Source of the DNA: Neotamlana laminarinivorans
Lineage (GTDB): Bacteria; Bacteroidota; Bacteroidia; Flavobacteriales; Flavobacteriaceae
Assembly: GCF_020523925.1 (NCBI RefSeq)
Contig: NZ_JAJAPW010000003.1
Location: 536,917-600,916, forward strand
DNA: 64,000 bases
Direction of reading: 5' to 3'
Made by a program: the position numbers and the translations under genes. This document shows, one piece after another, positions 28,501 to 36,023 of this stretch (position 1 is the stretch's first letter; every line of letters begins with the position of its first letter). The notes under the pieces were generated by a model, which was not told the DNA's origin, did no database searches, and worked only from the letters and a program-made list of their open reading frames with translations.

Positions 28501-29236
28501 AAAGTGTAGCGCTAGTTTCAGTAATAGGGTTGGCAACCAAATTTAAGGGTACTGTAGGGGCTTCGGTATCAATAGCGATTAAAGTGCTAAAGTTTATAGT
28601 ATCACTAGCGTTAGAGGTATTACCAGTCGCATCAAAAGCGCGGATAAATACCGTATAGTTCGTCTCAGGACTAAGTCCGGTAAGCGTATAATTACTAACA
28701 GCCCCAACTGAAGTAAAAAGCGTATTATTAACATAAATAGCATAGCCAGTTACCCCTATATTATCCGTGGAGGCCGTCCATGAAAGCGCAGCGGTATTGT
28801 CACTAATACTACTAGCAACCAAATTTAAGGGGGCGGATGGGGCTTCGGTATCTCCAGTGCTACCTGTTAAAGTAATAAAAGTTGCCGTGTTACTAAGGGC
28901 AGACAAATTGCCGGCACTATCAAAGGCACGAACACTAAAATCGTAAGTCGTGTTACTGCTTAGCCCGGTAAGCGCATACGTGTTAACAGAGCCTACCGTA
29001 GTAAAAAGAAGGCCGTTTTGATAAATATGGTAGCCGCTAATCCCGACATTGTCAGTGGAAGCCGTCCAAGATAGGGTAGCGGTGGTTGCTGTAATGCTAC
29101 TAGCTACCAGTTCCGTTGGCGAAGTAGGCGGTTGGGTATCTGCACGTTCACCAGAATCCAATGAATAAAAGTAATTCTGAGAGAAGCTAACCGCACTGGT
29201 TAGTAATAAAACCGATAGAAATAACTGTCTCATCAT
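25550..29236 (-). CDS. Secreted FN3 / SGNH-hydrolase-like / beta-helix protein
   Basis: 1228 residues. A signal peptide (RQLFLSVLLLTSAVSFSQ) is followed by three fibronectin type III domains (about 33-128, 129-222, 223-316). Next is an SGNH/GDSL-like hydrolase domain (about 320-530): block I GAS (327-329, where GDS is usual), GGND (395-398) and D-N-I-H (501-504). The rest (about 560-1228) is parallel beta-helix; NDQTDSTSYIQGLIDADG with LPEGIYYISSTLHI (from about 890) is the pectate-lyase-3-like pattern. I see no type IX signal at its own C-terminus. Its start overlaps the previous gene's stop (ATGATGA). Likely acts outside the cell on polysaccharide, for example removing or recognising acyl groups; substrate unknown. 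Confidence 0.85.
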   Translation of the reverse strand: MMRQLFLSVLLLTSAVSFSQNYFYSLDSGERADTQPPTSPTELVASSITATTATLSWTASTDNVGISGYHIYQNGLLFTTVGSVNTYALTGLSSNTTYDFSVRAFDSAGNLSALSNTATFITLTGSTGDTEAPSAPLNLVASSISDNTAALSWTASTDNIGVTGYAIYVNNTLFTSVGAVSNYTLTGLSPETNYTVFIRAFDATGNTSNASDTINFSTLIAIDTEAPTVPLNLVANPITETSATLSWTASTDNIGVTGYDIYVNDTLFTSVGAVSSYTLTGLSPETNYTVYVRAFDAVGNTSSASDSESFSTLSTTTYTSTRFIIMGASIMYSSFYFTDQMKSTTESAYPGETVEYYNHASPGQTIGSYQNGVDDVLSNYTYDPTIDTYVIVTLGGNDRTNSGRWDTLTETKKTELNDDLDYIISAIESKGFKIVLNDLCFRNNDRLAYDDESHGILPYNENLIIPKILEHSSDYAFDDGQSYWQLYPLIYNDYDTFLSDDNIHPSGTGYSAIKDAFINTICKKIFTGVAPEKIEKDVANTPILSENMPSEIDFQAATLYPLSGSSISGLQDAIDTYGTIRLEAGDYGQDAGTIYLDSNDKIYGVINTTLMPDIVVKRGSSGILLDGVNYADITIESGASVNNNTFKNLRAVNISFENAVFEENKITNLNGRFDWDCTTSGYFRNNNIIKHWPHGGHPQIEWRGNLNTPSYSNLQMWVNHLTPSGDSGTYYDVEDITIVGLDAEGWNLTDQGDNAMTFVTGADKVILTDINGSNGYSESYTPVFDIQADNLTILKNNIATFGGNDIIQANTNAYLLNNKTDYTKLGSGFDILAHDNDRKLYYNGSLQSSTITDATIKSNFINIIKNTRLTPIDRPNLPNIPNPTGASWATDRNDQTDSTSYIQGLIDADGIANLPEGIYYISSTLHIDNEEGIIGAGTGKTAIVGMTDDFPLITFKSNGTNKKIHLRSLTLQGGQTGVYIRPLTFGTNLMVTSMVWQDVVFRNQTNGIHLYRFFGLDNNFFENVNFIDCTRGLYQERNPASNTTQSDIMYIDKTVFYNCQIINCDVGFSMVAGRPNNLNAWIDCEFDGNGVAVDMYLNNAPVFINCDFTNHTGSAVITQQSPSSFYSCNFSNNNTTTVFDILKIYAEGCNFNDNIPLMQDDNNPIEIYIMNSTITGDLGTVDNGVLSNTTMSSVSSLNKFLVNIEEGVSSVIIDELPDPYPQFLVTRP
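28289..29140 (-). repeat. Three tandem FN3-coding repeats
   Basis: Three in-frame units of 288, 282 and 282 bases (29140-28853, 28852-28571, 28570-28289). The second and third are nearly identical at DNA level over long stretches, for example in the coding sequence for YTLTGLSPETNYTV and WTASTDNIGVTGY, and the first is clearly more diverged. This points to a recent duplication of one FN3 domain and makes the region prone to gain or loss of units by recombination or assembly collapse. Confidence 0.85.
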
Positions 29237-29964
29237 TGTCCCGAAATTATATAGGCATTGTCACCAGATTTTCTAAGCATTCCAAATCGAACATTACCAG
29301 AAGTACTTGCAAAAGTGCCTGTACCTGAAGCCACATAATTTAAAGTAACGCCACTGTCGGCTTGAACAGTTAATGTGGCCCCATTATGAGCTTCTAAATT
29401 AATAGTGTCTCCAATGGCCATGGCTGTAAAATTGGCACTTAAAGTATAAATCGCATCTCGGGTACAAGCAATGGTATTATGAATATCACTGCTAAGTACA
29501 GATCTAGATTCGGTGAAATCAATAACAAGAGCTCGGGCTATAGTAACACTTCCGGTAATGGTGTCGGCAGATTTGGCGTGTAAGGCATAAGGCACGCTTA
29601 AAAGCTGACTAACACCTATGATACTGTAGTTACTGCCACCAGTAACATCGGTTTGGGTTTCTACATAATAAGTGCCTGCTTCCCAAGCAATACTGCTAAA
29701 GCTGCCAATGTCAGCACTTCCAGATCCTATTTCTAAAGAAACTAAGCCGTTAGCATTCGTGGTCGTTTGATGAGTTTCTTCAAATATAACGGGGCCATCT
29801 GGTGAATCTTGACGTATAAGCACTTTAAGACTCACATTCGAGTCGCTGACCAAACTGTAATCACTGGCTCTCAAAACAGCTTGATAACTCATTTTTTCTG
29901 GGGTTTGAGAAAAAACGGATAGCGATAAAAACAAAAACAGGATAATAGAGTGTACGTATTTCAT
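29233..29964 (-). CDS. Exported 'SYQAVLR'-type protein
   Basis: 243 residues with a signal peptide (YVHSIILFLFLSLSVFSQ). EKMSYQAVLRASDYSLVSDSNVSLKVLIRQ, TTNANGLVSLEIGSG and LLSVPYALHAKSAD are the hallmark of a very common exported Bacteroidota family of unknown function, often found beside proteins with type IX secretion signals. The C-terminal 100 residues (from about 140) differ from the usual members and look like a beta-rich domain (INLEAHNGATLTVQADSG). It lies 4 bases after the type IX-signal gene and overlaps the large FN3 protein gene, so all three should be made together. Confidence 0.75.
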   Translation of the reverse strand: MKYVHSIILFLFLSLSVFSQTPEKMSYQAVLRASDYSLVSDSNVSLKVLIRQDSPDGPVIFEETHQTTTNANGLVSLEIGSGSADIGSFSSIAWEAGTYYVETQTDVTGGSNYSIIGVSQLLSVPYALHAKSADTITGSVTIARALVIDFTESRSVLSSDIHNTIACTRDAIYTLSANFTAMAIGDTINLEAHNGATLTVQADSGVTLNYVASGTGTFASTSGNVRFGMLRKSGDNAYIISGQ

Positions 29965-29968
29965 AGGG

Positions 29969-30490
29969 TTATTGTTTTAATAGTTTGATGGTATTCCATA
30001 ATTTTTCATCCACGAAAATCTGAATAAGATATAAACCACTGGCTAAATAACTTAATTCTATTGGAGTACGTTGTTGTGAAATGACTTCGCTGTGTATAAG
30101 CTGACCTTGGTAGTTGAAAATTCGGAATGAATTTAATTTAGTAAAATCTAAACCTTCACTGCTAAGCGTGGCGGCACCCGGAGTAGGGTTAGGGTAAATA
30201 CGCATAGCAACTTCGGTGGCTACATCTACATCTAAATCTTGATTACTGCTAGATAAGGAAATAGAAGGATCTTGTATGCCGGCATTAATATGATGATCAG
30301 TATCTGAACTTAGTGTATAAAAAACCTGACCTATAGAATACGAAATCGATCCAGAAGCCATACGGGTACTTTGTCCTGAGGCATTAATACTATGCGCATA
30401 GGCTTGAGCATGACCTTGAATACTTAGTAAAGACAGACTGATAACCATAAAGGAGAAAACAAAGCGGGTACATAAATTATTGGACTTCAA
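29969..30490 (-). CDS. Small protein with type IX secretion C-terminal sorting domain
   Basis: 173 residues. The best start is a TTG at 30490: it gives a normal signal peptide (basic KSNNLCTRF, then a hydrophobic stretch ending IQGHAQA), whereas the internal ATG (codon 15) would lose the charged part, and an in-frame stop lies just upstream. The middle (about 30-75) has the SINASGQSTRMASGSISYSIGQVFYT pattern common in flavobacterial exported proteins. The end (about 93-173) is a type A sorting domain: MRIYPNPTPGAATL, FRIFNYQGQLIHSE, LASGLYLIQIF and a final KLLKQ. So it should be exported across the outer membrane and anchored or released. First gene of a three-gene leftward operon. Confidence 0.8.
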   Translation of the reverse strand: MKSNNLCTRFVFSFMVISLSLLSIQGHAQAYAHSINASGQSTRMASGSISYSIGQVFYTLSSDTDHHINAGIQDPSISLSSSNQDLDVDVATEVAMRIYPNPTPGAATLSSEGLDFTKLNSFRIFNYQGQLIHSEVISQQRTPIELSYLASGLYLIQIFVDEKLWNTIKLLKQ

Positions 30491-30928
30491 AATTTTAATC
30501 TTTTAAAACGACACTGCAATAATATTAAATAAAAAAATAAAATCGTTGAAAATATGTATTTTTTCGATGAAATGCATTTGATGGTAGTCGGTTTCGGTAA
30601 AATGAGTGTAATGTCTTTGATTTACGTTTGCTTTTTTAATTTAGATCTTATTTATTAACTTTTTTTTAATAAAAATAGTATAGATTGATAATGAGCTAAT
30701 AGGTTTTTAATTAATATGTTATAATTCGGGAGAGAGGCTAAAATTAACTATAAAAATTGAGTTTTAATAGCTTTCTTTTGCGAACTCTTATTTTTATCGA
30801 TTTTTAAAGAAAAAGACCTGATGGTTTTGATTATAATAAAACATCAGGTCTTTTGTTAATGATTTGGTAATTAAACTAGTAGAGTGCACCTTTGAATAGT
30901 TTAGAGATACTAATTTTAGGTGAATAGC
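30491..30928. other. Intergenic region upstream of the secreted-protein operon
   Basis: 438 very A+T-rich bases with no gene. It holds the fcl terminator (30,811-30,854) and should hold the promoter of the three-gene leftward operon; I saw no clear TAnnTTTG box on the minus strand. Confidence 0.5.
30811..30854 (-). terminator. Intrinsic terminator after fcl
   Basis: Perfect 13-bp inverted repeat (AAAAGACCTGATG at 30811-30823 and its complement at 30842-30854) with an A+T loop; the stem can be extended by TTTT/AAAA across one bulged G. It lies 75 bases after the end of fcl in the direction of transcription. Confidence 0.85.
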
Positions 30929-32011
30929 CTATCGGGTGTACCACGCATACATCGCTCTAATACCAGCGTCCAATGCCATACGATGCCGCCATCCTAACGC
31001 ATGAAGTTTTGAGGGATCGGTGAGCTTTTTCATGGTACCATCAGGTTTTTCAGTGTTAAAGAAAAGGCTGCCTTCAAACCCAATTAACTTTTTTATGAGT
31101 TCTGCCAGAGCCTTAATACTAATATCTTGTCCTGTACCAATATTAATATGCGTATTTCGAATCTCTTTATTGCTGGCATCAAAGCAATCACTAAAATGTC
31201 TTTGCTCCATTAAAAAAACACAGGCATCAGCCATATCTTCACTCCATAAAAATTCACGCATAGGTTGGCCACTTCCCCAAACTTCTAGCTGTACGCTTTC
31301 ATTATGCTGTTGAATACCGTATTTATTTAAAATGCTTAAAATGTCGGTTTCTGAAGAGGCGCCACTAACACCTTCAATGGGCATTCTGTTTAAATCGGCT
31401 CTAATGGAATTAAAATCATTATTCAATAATGCTTTTCCCAAATGCATTTTCCGAATTAAGGCGGGCAAAACATGCGATTTTTCTAAATCGAAATTATCGT
31501 TGGGGCCATACAAATTGGTAGGCATAACCGATATAAAATTGGTGCCATACTGGATATTATAGCTTTCACACATTTTAATGCCCGCTATTTTAGCAATGGC
31601 GTAAGGCTCGTTAGTGTATTCTAAGGTGTCCGTAAGTAAATAATCTTCTTTCATAGGTTGCGGACAGTGTTTAGGATATATACAAGTGCTCCCTAAAAAC
31701 ATAAGCTTTTTTACGCCGTGTAAATAGCTTTGATGGATGACATTATTTTGAATACTTAAATTATCATAAATAAAATCGGCTCTATAAACGTTATTGGCTA
31801 CTATACCACCGACTTTAGCGGCAGCTAAAAAAACATAATCTGGTTTTTCTGTTTCAAAAAATGTAGCTACAGCAGTGGCATTGGTTAAATCCAGTTCCTT
31901 GTGGGTTCGGGTAATAAAACGGCTATAGCCTTTGGTTTTTAAGTTTTTTAAAATAGCACTACCTACCAAACCACGGTGACCGGCAATATAAATTTTGGAA
32001 TCTTTTTCCAT
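30929..32011 (-). CDS. fcl: GDP-L-fucose synthase
   Basis: 360 residues. The NADP-binding start KIYIAGHRGLVGSAI, FLGSTCIYPKHCPQPMKEDYLLT (Ser of the catalytic triad) and YAIAKIAGIKMCESY (Tyr-x3-Lys) match GDP-4-keto-6-deoxymannose epimerase-reductase. PTNLYGPNDNFDLEKSHVLPALI and the late LWSEDMADACVFLM are also typical. An insert of about 40 residues (around 195-235, RADLNRMPIEGVSGASSETDIL) lengthens it compared with E. coli Fcl, as in many Bacteroidota. It makes GDP-L-fucose from the product of Gmd, encoded 53 bases upstream. Confidence 0.95.
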   Translation of the reverse strand: MEKDSKIYIAGHRGLVGSAILKNLKTKGYSRFITRTHKELDLTNATAVATFFETEKPDYVFLAAAKVGGIVANNVYRADFIYDNLSIQNNVIHQSYLHGVKKLMFLGSTCIYPKHCPQPMKEDYLLTDTLEYTNEPYAIAKIAGIKMCESYNIQYGTNFISVMPTNLYGPNDNFDLEKSHVLPALIRKMHLGKALLNNDFNSIRADLNRMPIEGVSGASSETDILSILNKYGIQQHNESVQLEVWGSGQPMREFLWSEDMADACVFLMEQRHFSDCFDASNKEIRNTHINIGTGQDISIKALAELIKKLIGFEGSLFFNTEKPDGTMKKLTDPSKLHALGWRHRMALDAGIRAMYAWYTR

Positions 32012-32064
32012 GTTAAAATGTACTGACTAATTAATAAATTGATTACAATTAAATTTTAAAACCT

Positions 32065-33192
32065 TTATTCTATTTGTTTTAAAATGTTGTGTCCGGCTTT
32101 TAATAAGTCTACATCTTTTTTCATCAATTTAATATCCGACGCCATCATATCTTTAACCAATGCTTCTAAATCATATTCTGGTACCCAACCTAATTGTTCT
32201 TTCGCTTTGGTGGGATCACCTATTAATAGGTCTACTTCGGTAGGACGGAAATAGGTGGGGTCTACAGAAAGAACTTCTTTGCCAATTTCTAATTGGTAAT
32301 CGTCATTATGACAAGCTTTAACATAAGCTTTTTCATCAACACCAATACCTTTAAACTCTAGAGCGATGCCTACTTCAAGAAAAGCCATACGTACAAAATC
32401 ACGCACTGTAGTAGTAACTCCAGTGGCAATAACCCAATCTTCTGCTTTTTCGGCTTGTAGAATCATCCACATCATTCTTACATAGTCTTTGGCGTGGCCC
32501 CAATCGCGTTGAGCTTCTAGGTTGCCTAAATAGACTTTGTCTTGTAAGCCTAAAGCTATTTTGGCTACAGCCCGAGTAATTTTACGAGTGACAAAGGTTT
32601 CGCCTCGTCTTGGAGATTCATGGTTAAATAAAATACCGTTACAGGCATACATATTATAGGCTTCGCGATAGTTTTTGGTGATCCAAAAGCCGTAAATTTT
32701 AGCAACACCATACGGAGAACGTGGGTAAAAAGGAGAATTTTCGTCGTAAAACCCTTTGGCGTTCTTATTTTCTGGTAAACCCCCGTATAATTCAGACGTG
32801 GAGGCTTGATATACTCGGGTTTTCTTTTCTAAGCCTAATATACGGATAGCCTCTAAAATGCGTAAGGTGCCCAGGCCGTCAACGTTTCCAACATATTCAG
32901 GAGAGTCAAAAGAAACCTTTACGTGAGACATCGCCCCTAAATTATAGATCTCGTCGGGTTGAGATTCTTGTATAATTCGGGTTAAATTCATGGAGTCAGT
33001 AAGGTCTCCATAATGAAGTTTAAGGCGTTGGTTAGGGTCATGAGGATCTTGGTACAAATGGTCAATACGATCGGTATTAAAAAGAGAAGATCTGCGTTTT
33101 ATACCGTGAACCATATAGCCTTTTTCAAGCAGAAGTTCAGCTAAGTAAGAACCGTCCTGTCCCGTAATTCCTGTTATTAAAGCTACTTTCAT
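32065..33192 (-). CDS. gmd: GDP-mannose 4,6-dehydratase
   Basis: 375 residues. [23 protein letters not shown] with [19 protein letters not shown] is diagnostic for Gmd; [23 protein letters not shown] (Tyr-x3-Lys) and [19 protein letters not shown] complete the signature. It turns GDP-mannose into GDP-4-keto-6-deoxymannose. Forms an operon with fcl, placed just outside the secreted-protein genes of the polysaccharide locus, so L-fucose (or another 6-deoxyhexose from the same intermediate) is a likely part of the polymer. Confidence 0.97.
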   Translation of the reverse strand: MKVALITGITGQDGSYLAELLLEKGYMVHGIKRRSSLFNTDRIDHLYQDPHDPNQRLKLHYGDLTDSMNLTRIIQESQPDEIYNLGAMSHVKVSFDSPEYVGNVDGLGTLRILEAIRILGLEKKTRVYQASTSELYGGLPENKNAKGFYDENSPFYPRSPYGVAKIYGFWITKNYREAYNMYACNGILFNHESPRRGETFVTRKITRAVAKIALGLQDKVYLGNLEAQRDWGHAKDYVRMMWMILQAEKAEDWVIATGVTTTVRDFVRMAFLEVGIALEFKGIGVDEKAYVKACHNDDYQLEIGKEVLSVDPTYFRPTEVDLLIGDPTKAKEQLGWVPEYDLEALVKDMMASDIKLMKKDVDLLKAGHNILKQIE

Positions 33193-33473
33193 TTATTTTA
33201 TTTTTTAGTTTATTTAGCTCTAAAAATAGTAAAATTAAGTCAAGTGAAGCGAATTACATTAAGAAACTTTTAAGATTTTACGGGTAATGAATAACAGGTT
33301 CCTATGTAAGAAATCAATGCATGAGGAGCTATCGTAGAGGGAGTAATGATACTAATGAGCTTTAAAGGCTTTAAAGAACAACTGCAAGAGAACTAAAACA
33401 GGGGTAAAAAGAAGTGTTTAAATCAAATGAAACTTTTGAGGAGAAAAATTAAACAAAGTATAATATAAATTTG

Positions 33474-33558
33474 TGCGCACGAGAAGATTCGAACTTCCAC
33501 ATCCTAAACGGATACTGGCCCCTCAAGCCAGCGCGTCTACCAATTCCGCCACGTGCGC
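33474..33558 (-). tRNA. tRNA-Leu (anticodon GAG)
   Basis: 85-nt class II cloverleaf on the minus strand. Acceptor arm GCGCACG (33558-33552) pairs with 33475-33481, the discriminator base is A, the anticodon stem CTGGC/GCCAG encloses loop TTGAGGG with anticodon GAG, and a long variable arm and GTTCGAATC T-loop follow. The CCA end is not encoded. It reads CUC and CUU codons. Confidence 0.95.
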
Positions 33559-33603
33559 TTTTAGCTTTGCTAAAAATAGAATTTATTATAATTTTTGACA
33601 AAA

Positions 33604-33633
33604 AAAAACCTTGTTAAAACTAACAAGGTTTTT
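33604..33633 (-). terminator. Intrinsic terminator between tRNA-Lys and tRNA-Leu
   Basis: Perfect 13-bp inverted repeat (33604-33616 and 33621-33633, AAAAACCTTGTTA and its complement) with a 4-base loop, followed on the minus strand by a run of T. It ends the tRNA-Lys transcript two bases after the mature 3' end, so tRNA-Leu needs its own promoter. Confidence 0.85.
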
Positions 33634-33634
33634 G

Positions 33635-33707
33635 TGACCGGGCTGGGGCTCGAACCCAGGACCCTCTCCTTAAAAGGGAGATGCTCTACCAACTGAGCTA
33701 CCCGGTC
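33635..33707 (-). tRNA. tRNA-Lys (anticodon TTT)
   Basis: 73-nt cloverleaf on the minus strand. Acceptor GACCGGG (33707-33701) pairs with 33636-33642, D-arm AGCTCAGTTGGTAGAGC is canonical, the anticodon stem TCTCC/GGAGA encloses CTTTTAA with anticodon TTT, and the T-arm contains GGTTCGAGCC. CCA is not encoded. A Bacteroidota promoter lies about 30 bases upstream. Confidence 0.96.
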
Positions 33708-33736
33708 TTGCAAGGCGTTGTTTGCGTTTGCGGGTG

Positions 33737-33766
33737 CAAATATAGAACCTTTATTCAATTAAACAA
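33737..33766 (-). promoter_or_regulatory. Promoter of tRNA-Lys
   Basis: On the minus strand a TATATTTG box (33744-33737) matches the Bacteroidota -7 consensus TAnnTTTG. About 19 bases further upstream is ATTG, a fair -33 box. Transcription would start about 20-25 bases before the mature tRNA-Lys. Confidence 0.6.
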
Positions 33767-33843
33767 TACTTTTTTTAATTTTTTTTTCGTTTTTTTGCAC
33801 CCGCTTATTCTATGTTTTTAATAATCAATTTATAACGAAAAAA

Positions 33844-34365
33844 ATGATAATAATTTTAATGGGGTATATGGCTTCTGGAAAGTCAACTATTGGTAAAAAA
33901 TTAGCTGAAAAAATAAATTACAACGTCGTAGATTTGGATGATGTTATTGAAGAAAAAGAAAAAGCGACAGTAACAGAGATTTTTAAAAACAAAGGCGAAA
34001 TTTATTTTAGAAAAAAAGAAACAGAATATTTAAAGGAAATTTTAAATACCAGTGATAAAATAATTTTATCTCTAGGTGGGGGGACGCCATGCTTTGGAAA
34101 TAACATGGATCTTATTTTAAGTCAAGAAAAAGCTAAAAGTGTGTATTTAAAAGCGTCTTTGCCTAAATTGGTGACAAAATTAATGAAAAAGAAGGCTAAA
34201 AGACCCTTGATAGCTCATATTGAGACCGAAGAAGAGTTAACGGAATTCATAGGCAAACATTTGTTTGAAAGATCGGCATACTATAATAGGGCGGAAGTGG
34301 TCATTTCTACCGATAATAAATCAAAAAAGGAGATTGTAACCGAAATGGTGGCTACCTTATTCTAA
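33844..34365 (+). CDS. aroK: Shikimate kinase
   Basis: 173 residues. P-loop MGYMASGKSTIG (residues 6-17), VDLDDVIEEKEKATVTEIF with the shikimate-binding aspartate, FRKKETEYL with the binding arginine, LGGGTPC and the lid arginines in KAKRPLI and RSAYYNRA. It phosphorylates shikimate at the 3-hydroxyl with ATP in the chorismate pathway. The end overlaps the convergent PRTase gene by nine bases. Confidence 0.95.
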   Translation: MIIILMGYMASGKSTIGKKLAEKINYNVVDLDDVIEEKEKATVTEIFKNKGEIYFRKKETEYLKEILNTSDKIILSLGGGTPCFGNNMDLILSQEKAKSVYLKASLPKLVTKLMKKKAKRPLIAHIETEEELTEFIGKHLFERSAYYNRAEVVISTDNKSKKEIVTEMVATLF

Positions 34366-34860
34366 AACGGCTTTATAGCTGTTGCCTTCTAAAACAATAC
34401 TTATGTGTTCTTGTAAGGAGGTAGATAGTGAAAGCCCTTTAAAATCGGCTTTTACAGGATATTTCTTGTGATTTCGGTTAATTAATACTGCTGTTTTAAA
34501 CTGTTTTAAAGGCACATCTAAAAAGTGCTTAACTCCGTATATTAAGGTGGTGCCTGAGTTTAGAACATCATCAACTAAAACGACCGATTTATTTTGATAA
34601 ACCTCAGGAGGAACTGAAGTGGTAATTTTTGCAAGTGGATGTTTTTTGTCAATATTAACCTGACAAAGGATGACAGAAATATCGGAAATACTTTCCAATG
34701 TTTGTTTTAATTGCGCTGCAAAAATATAACCATTCTTATAAATGCCTGCTAAAACAATTTCAGTTTCGTAAACATTGGTTTCGTATATTTGAAAAGCAAT
34801 GCGTCTTATTTTGTCATTAATTTCTTCATGACTAAGGATGACATTAGTTTTCACGTTCAT
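34357..34860 (-). CDS. PyrR-like phosphoribosyltransferase
   Basis: 167 residues. The PRPP-binding loop VVLVDDVLNSGTT (about 93-105) and the flanking hydrophobic strands are those of type I phosphoribosyltransferases; the layout resembles PyrR (uracil PRTase/attenuator). PyrR's role in pyr operon control is not expected here because no pyr genes are near. Convergent with aroK, and 31 bases after the S4-domain gene in the same direction, so probably co-transcribed with it. Substrate base uncertain. Confidence 0.8.
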   Translation of the reverse strand: MNVKTNVILSHEEINDKIRRIAFQIYETNVYETEIVLAGIYKNGYIFAAQLKQTLESISDISVILCQVNIDKKHPLAKITTSVPPEVYQNKSVVLVDDVLNSGTTLIYGVKHFLDVPLKQFKTAVLINRNHKKYPVKADFKGLSLSTSLQEHISIVLEGNSYKAVLE

Positions 34861-34890
34861 AAATGTAAGTTGTAAAATTAAAGTATAAAA

Positions 34891-35262
34891 TTAGGCATTT
34901 TCATCATAAAAATCATCAATATCACGTCGATCTTTTTTGGTAGGCCTTCCGGTGCCTTTTTTACGATAGTAATCTTTAGAGTATTTTAACAGGTCCTGAG
35001 CTTCAAATTCACTTTTGGGTGTAAGATCGGTTCGGTAAAGGTCAACAAGTTTGGCTCCAACCCGGTTTGGAGGAATATCGTTAACCTTTAATTTGTAATT
35101 AATTTGATTTTTTCGTAGTTCTATAGTGTCTTGTGCATAAACTTCACGACTGGGTTTTACTGGAGCATTATTAATTTTAATATGGCCTTTTTTACAGGCA
35201 GTTGTGGCTAAACTTCGCGTTTTATAATAACGAATGCACCATAAATACTTATCTATTCTCAT
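34891..35262 (-). CDS. S4-domain RNA-binding protein (Hsp15-like)
   Basis: 123 residues. The S4 fold occupies residues 1-60: MRIDKYLWCIRYYKTRSLATTACKKGHIKINNAPVKPSREV, followed by a basic tail (YYRKKGTGRPTKKDRRDIDDF), the layout of Hsp15/HslR, which binds stalled 50S subunits with a nascent chain-tRNA. Length is near the usual 130. The role in flavobacteria is inferred from the family. Confidence 0.88.
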   Translation of the reverse strand: MRIDKYLWCIRYYKTRSLATTACKKGHIKINNAPVKPSREVYAQDTIELRKNQINYKLKVNDIPPNRVGAKLVDLYRTDLTPKSEFEAQDLLKYSKDYYRKKGTGRPTKKDRRDIDDFYDENA

Positions 35263-36023
35263 AAAACATGTACCATTTATGCCTCAAAAATAAGTATTAA
35301 ATAAAAATAGACGATCTAAAAGCAAATTTTATTATGATTTACAAGACTGTGTCGTGTCAAGCTAATTTTTAGTTACTATGACAGGTTGACCTTTAGGTTT
35401 TATGTTAGGTTGATCGCTATATAATACGTCAGGTTGGGCATTAGTTAATACGTCAGGTTGAGTATTAGTTATTCTGTCAGGTTGAGCGCAGTCGAAACCC
35501 TAATCTTACATGCATATATTTTAATCAATCATCTGATATTCAAGTTCAATAAAGACCAATGCCATGTTAATAGCTAGTTAATACGTCAGGTTGAGCGCAG
35601 TCGAAACCCCAATCATTTAGCACAGCCACAATCAATCATCAAAAAGTCAAGTTAAGAAAAGTAAAAACATCAACTTGAGGGACAAATACAATGTCATGTA
35701 GAATGCTGACTAAGTTACGTTATAAGCAGGTGTAGTCAGGTTGAGCGCAGTCGAAACCTAATTTTAAGAAATATATTTCAATCAATCATCCAATAGTCAA
35801 ATTAAACAAAGAAAATATCAAGTTGAGCACAAAATATGATATCAGATTGAGTATTAGTTTTTGTCAGGTTGAGCGCAGTCGAAACCCTAATCTCCCCATA
35901 CAGCCTCAGTCAAAATACATCGTTACTCAATGAAGTAGGTTAAAGTCCATGAGAATAACAACAATCCTTCAGATAATCAGCACTTCAAAAAATAAGGATT
36001 AAACTTTTAAATAGTCGTTTTAA
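35263..36023. other. 761-base intergenic region with a composite repeat array
   Basis: No gene is seen. The middle part (about 35,385-35,895) consists of repeated elements described separately; the flanks are plain A+T-rich sequence. It separates the S4-domain gene from an outer-membrane protein gene, both leftward. Confidence 0.7.
35476..35887. repeat. Composite intergenic repeat with TTGAGCGCAGTCGAAAC core
   Basis: Four near-perfect 24-25-bp copies start at 35476, 35585, 35735 and 35863 (core TTGAGCGCAGTCGAAAC preceded by GTCAGG). Between them a second element, AATCAATCATC followed by a CAAGTT/CAAATT-like block and AAAG, recurs at about 35523, 35631 and 35780. Decayed copies of the first element (TCAGGTTG without the full core) lie at about 35389-35460 and 35842. 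Spacing (109, 150, 128) is irregular. From memory, GAGCGCAGTCGA-like motifs are scattered between genes in flavobacterial genomes. Confidence 0.85.

Noticed and set aside
33570..33758. 62-codon minus-strand frame with a product like VAQLVEHLPFKERVLGSS
   Set aside because: It is the translation of tRNA-Lys and its flanks, a well known false protein.
35385..35895. CRISPR array
   Set aside because: Repeats are irregularly spaced, the 'spacers' themselves contain a second repeat, and there are no cas genes.
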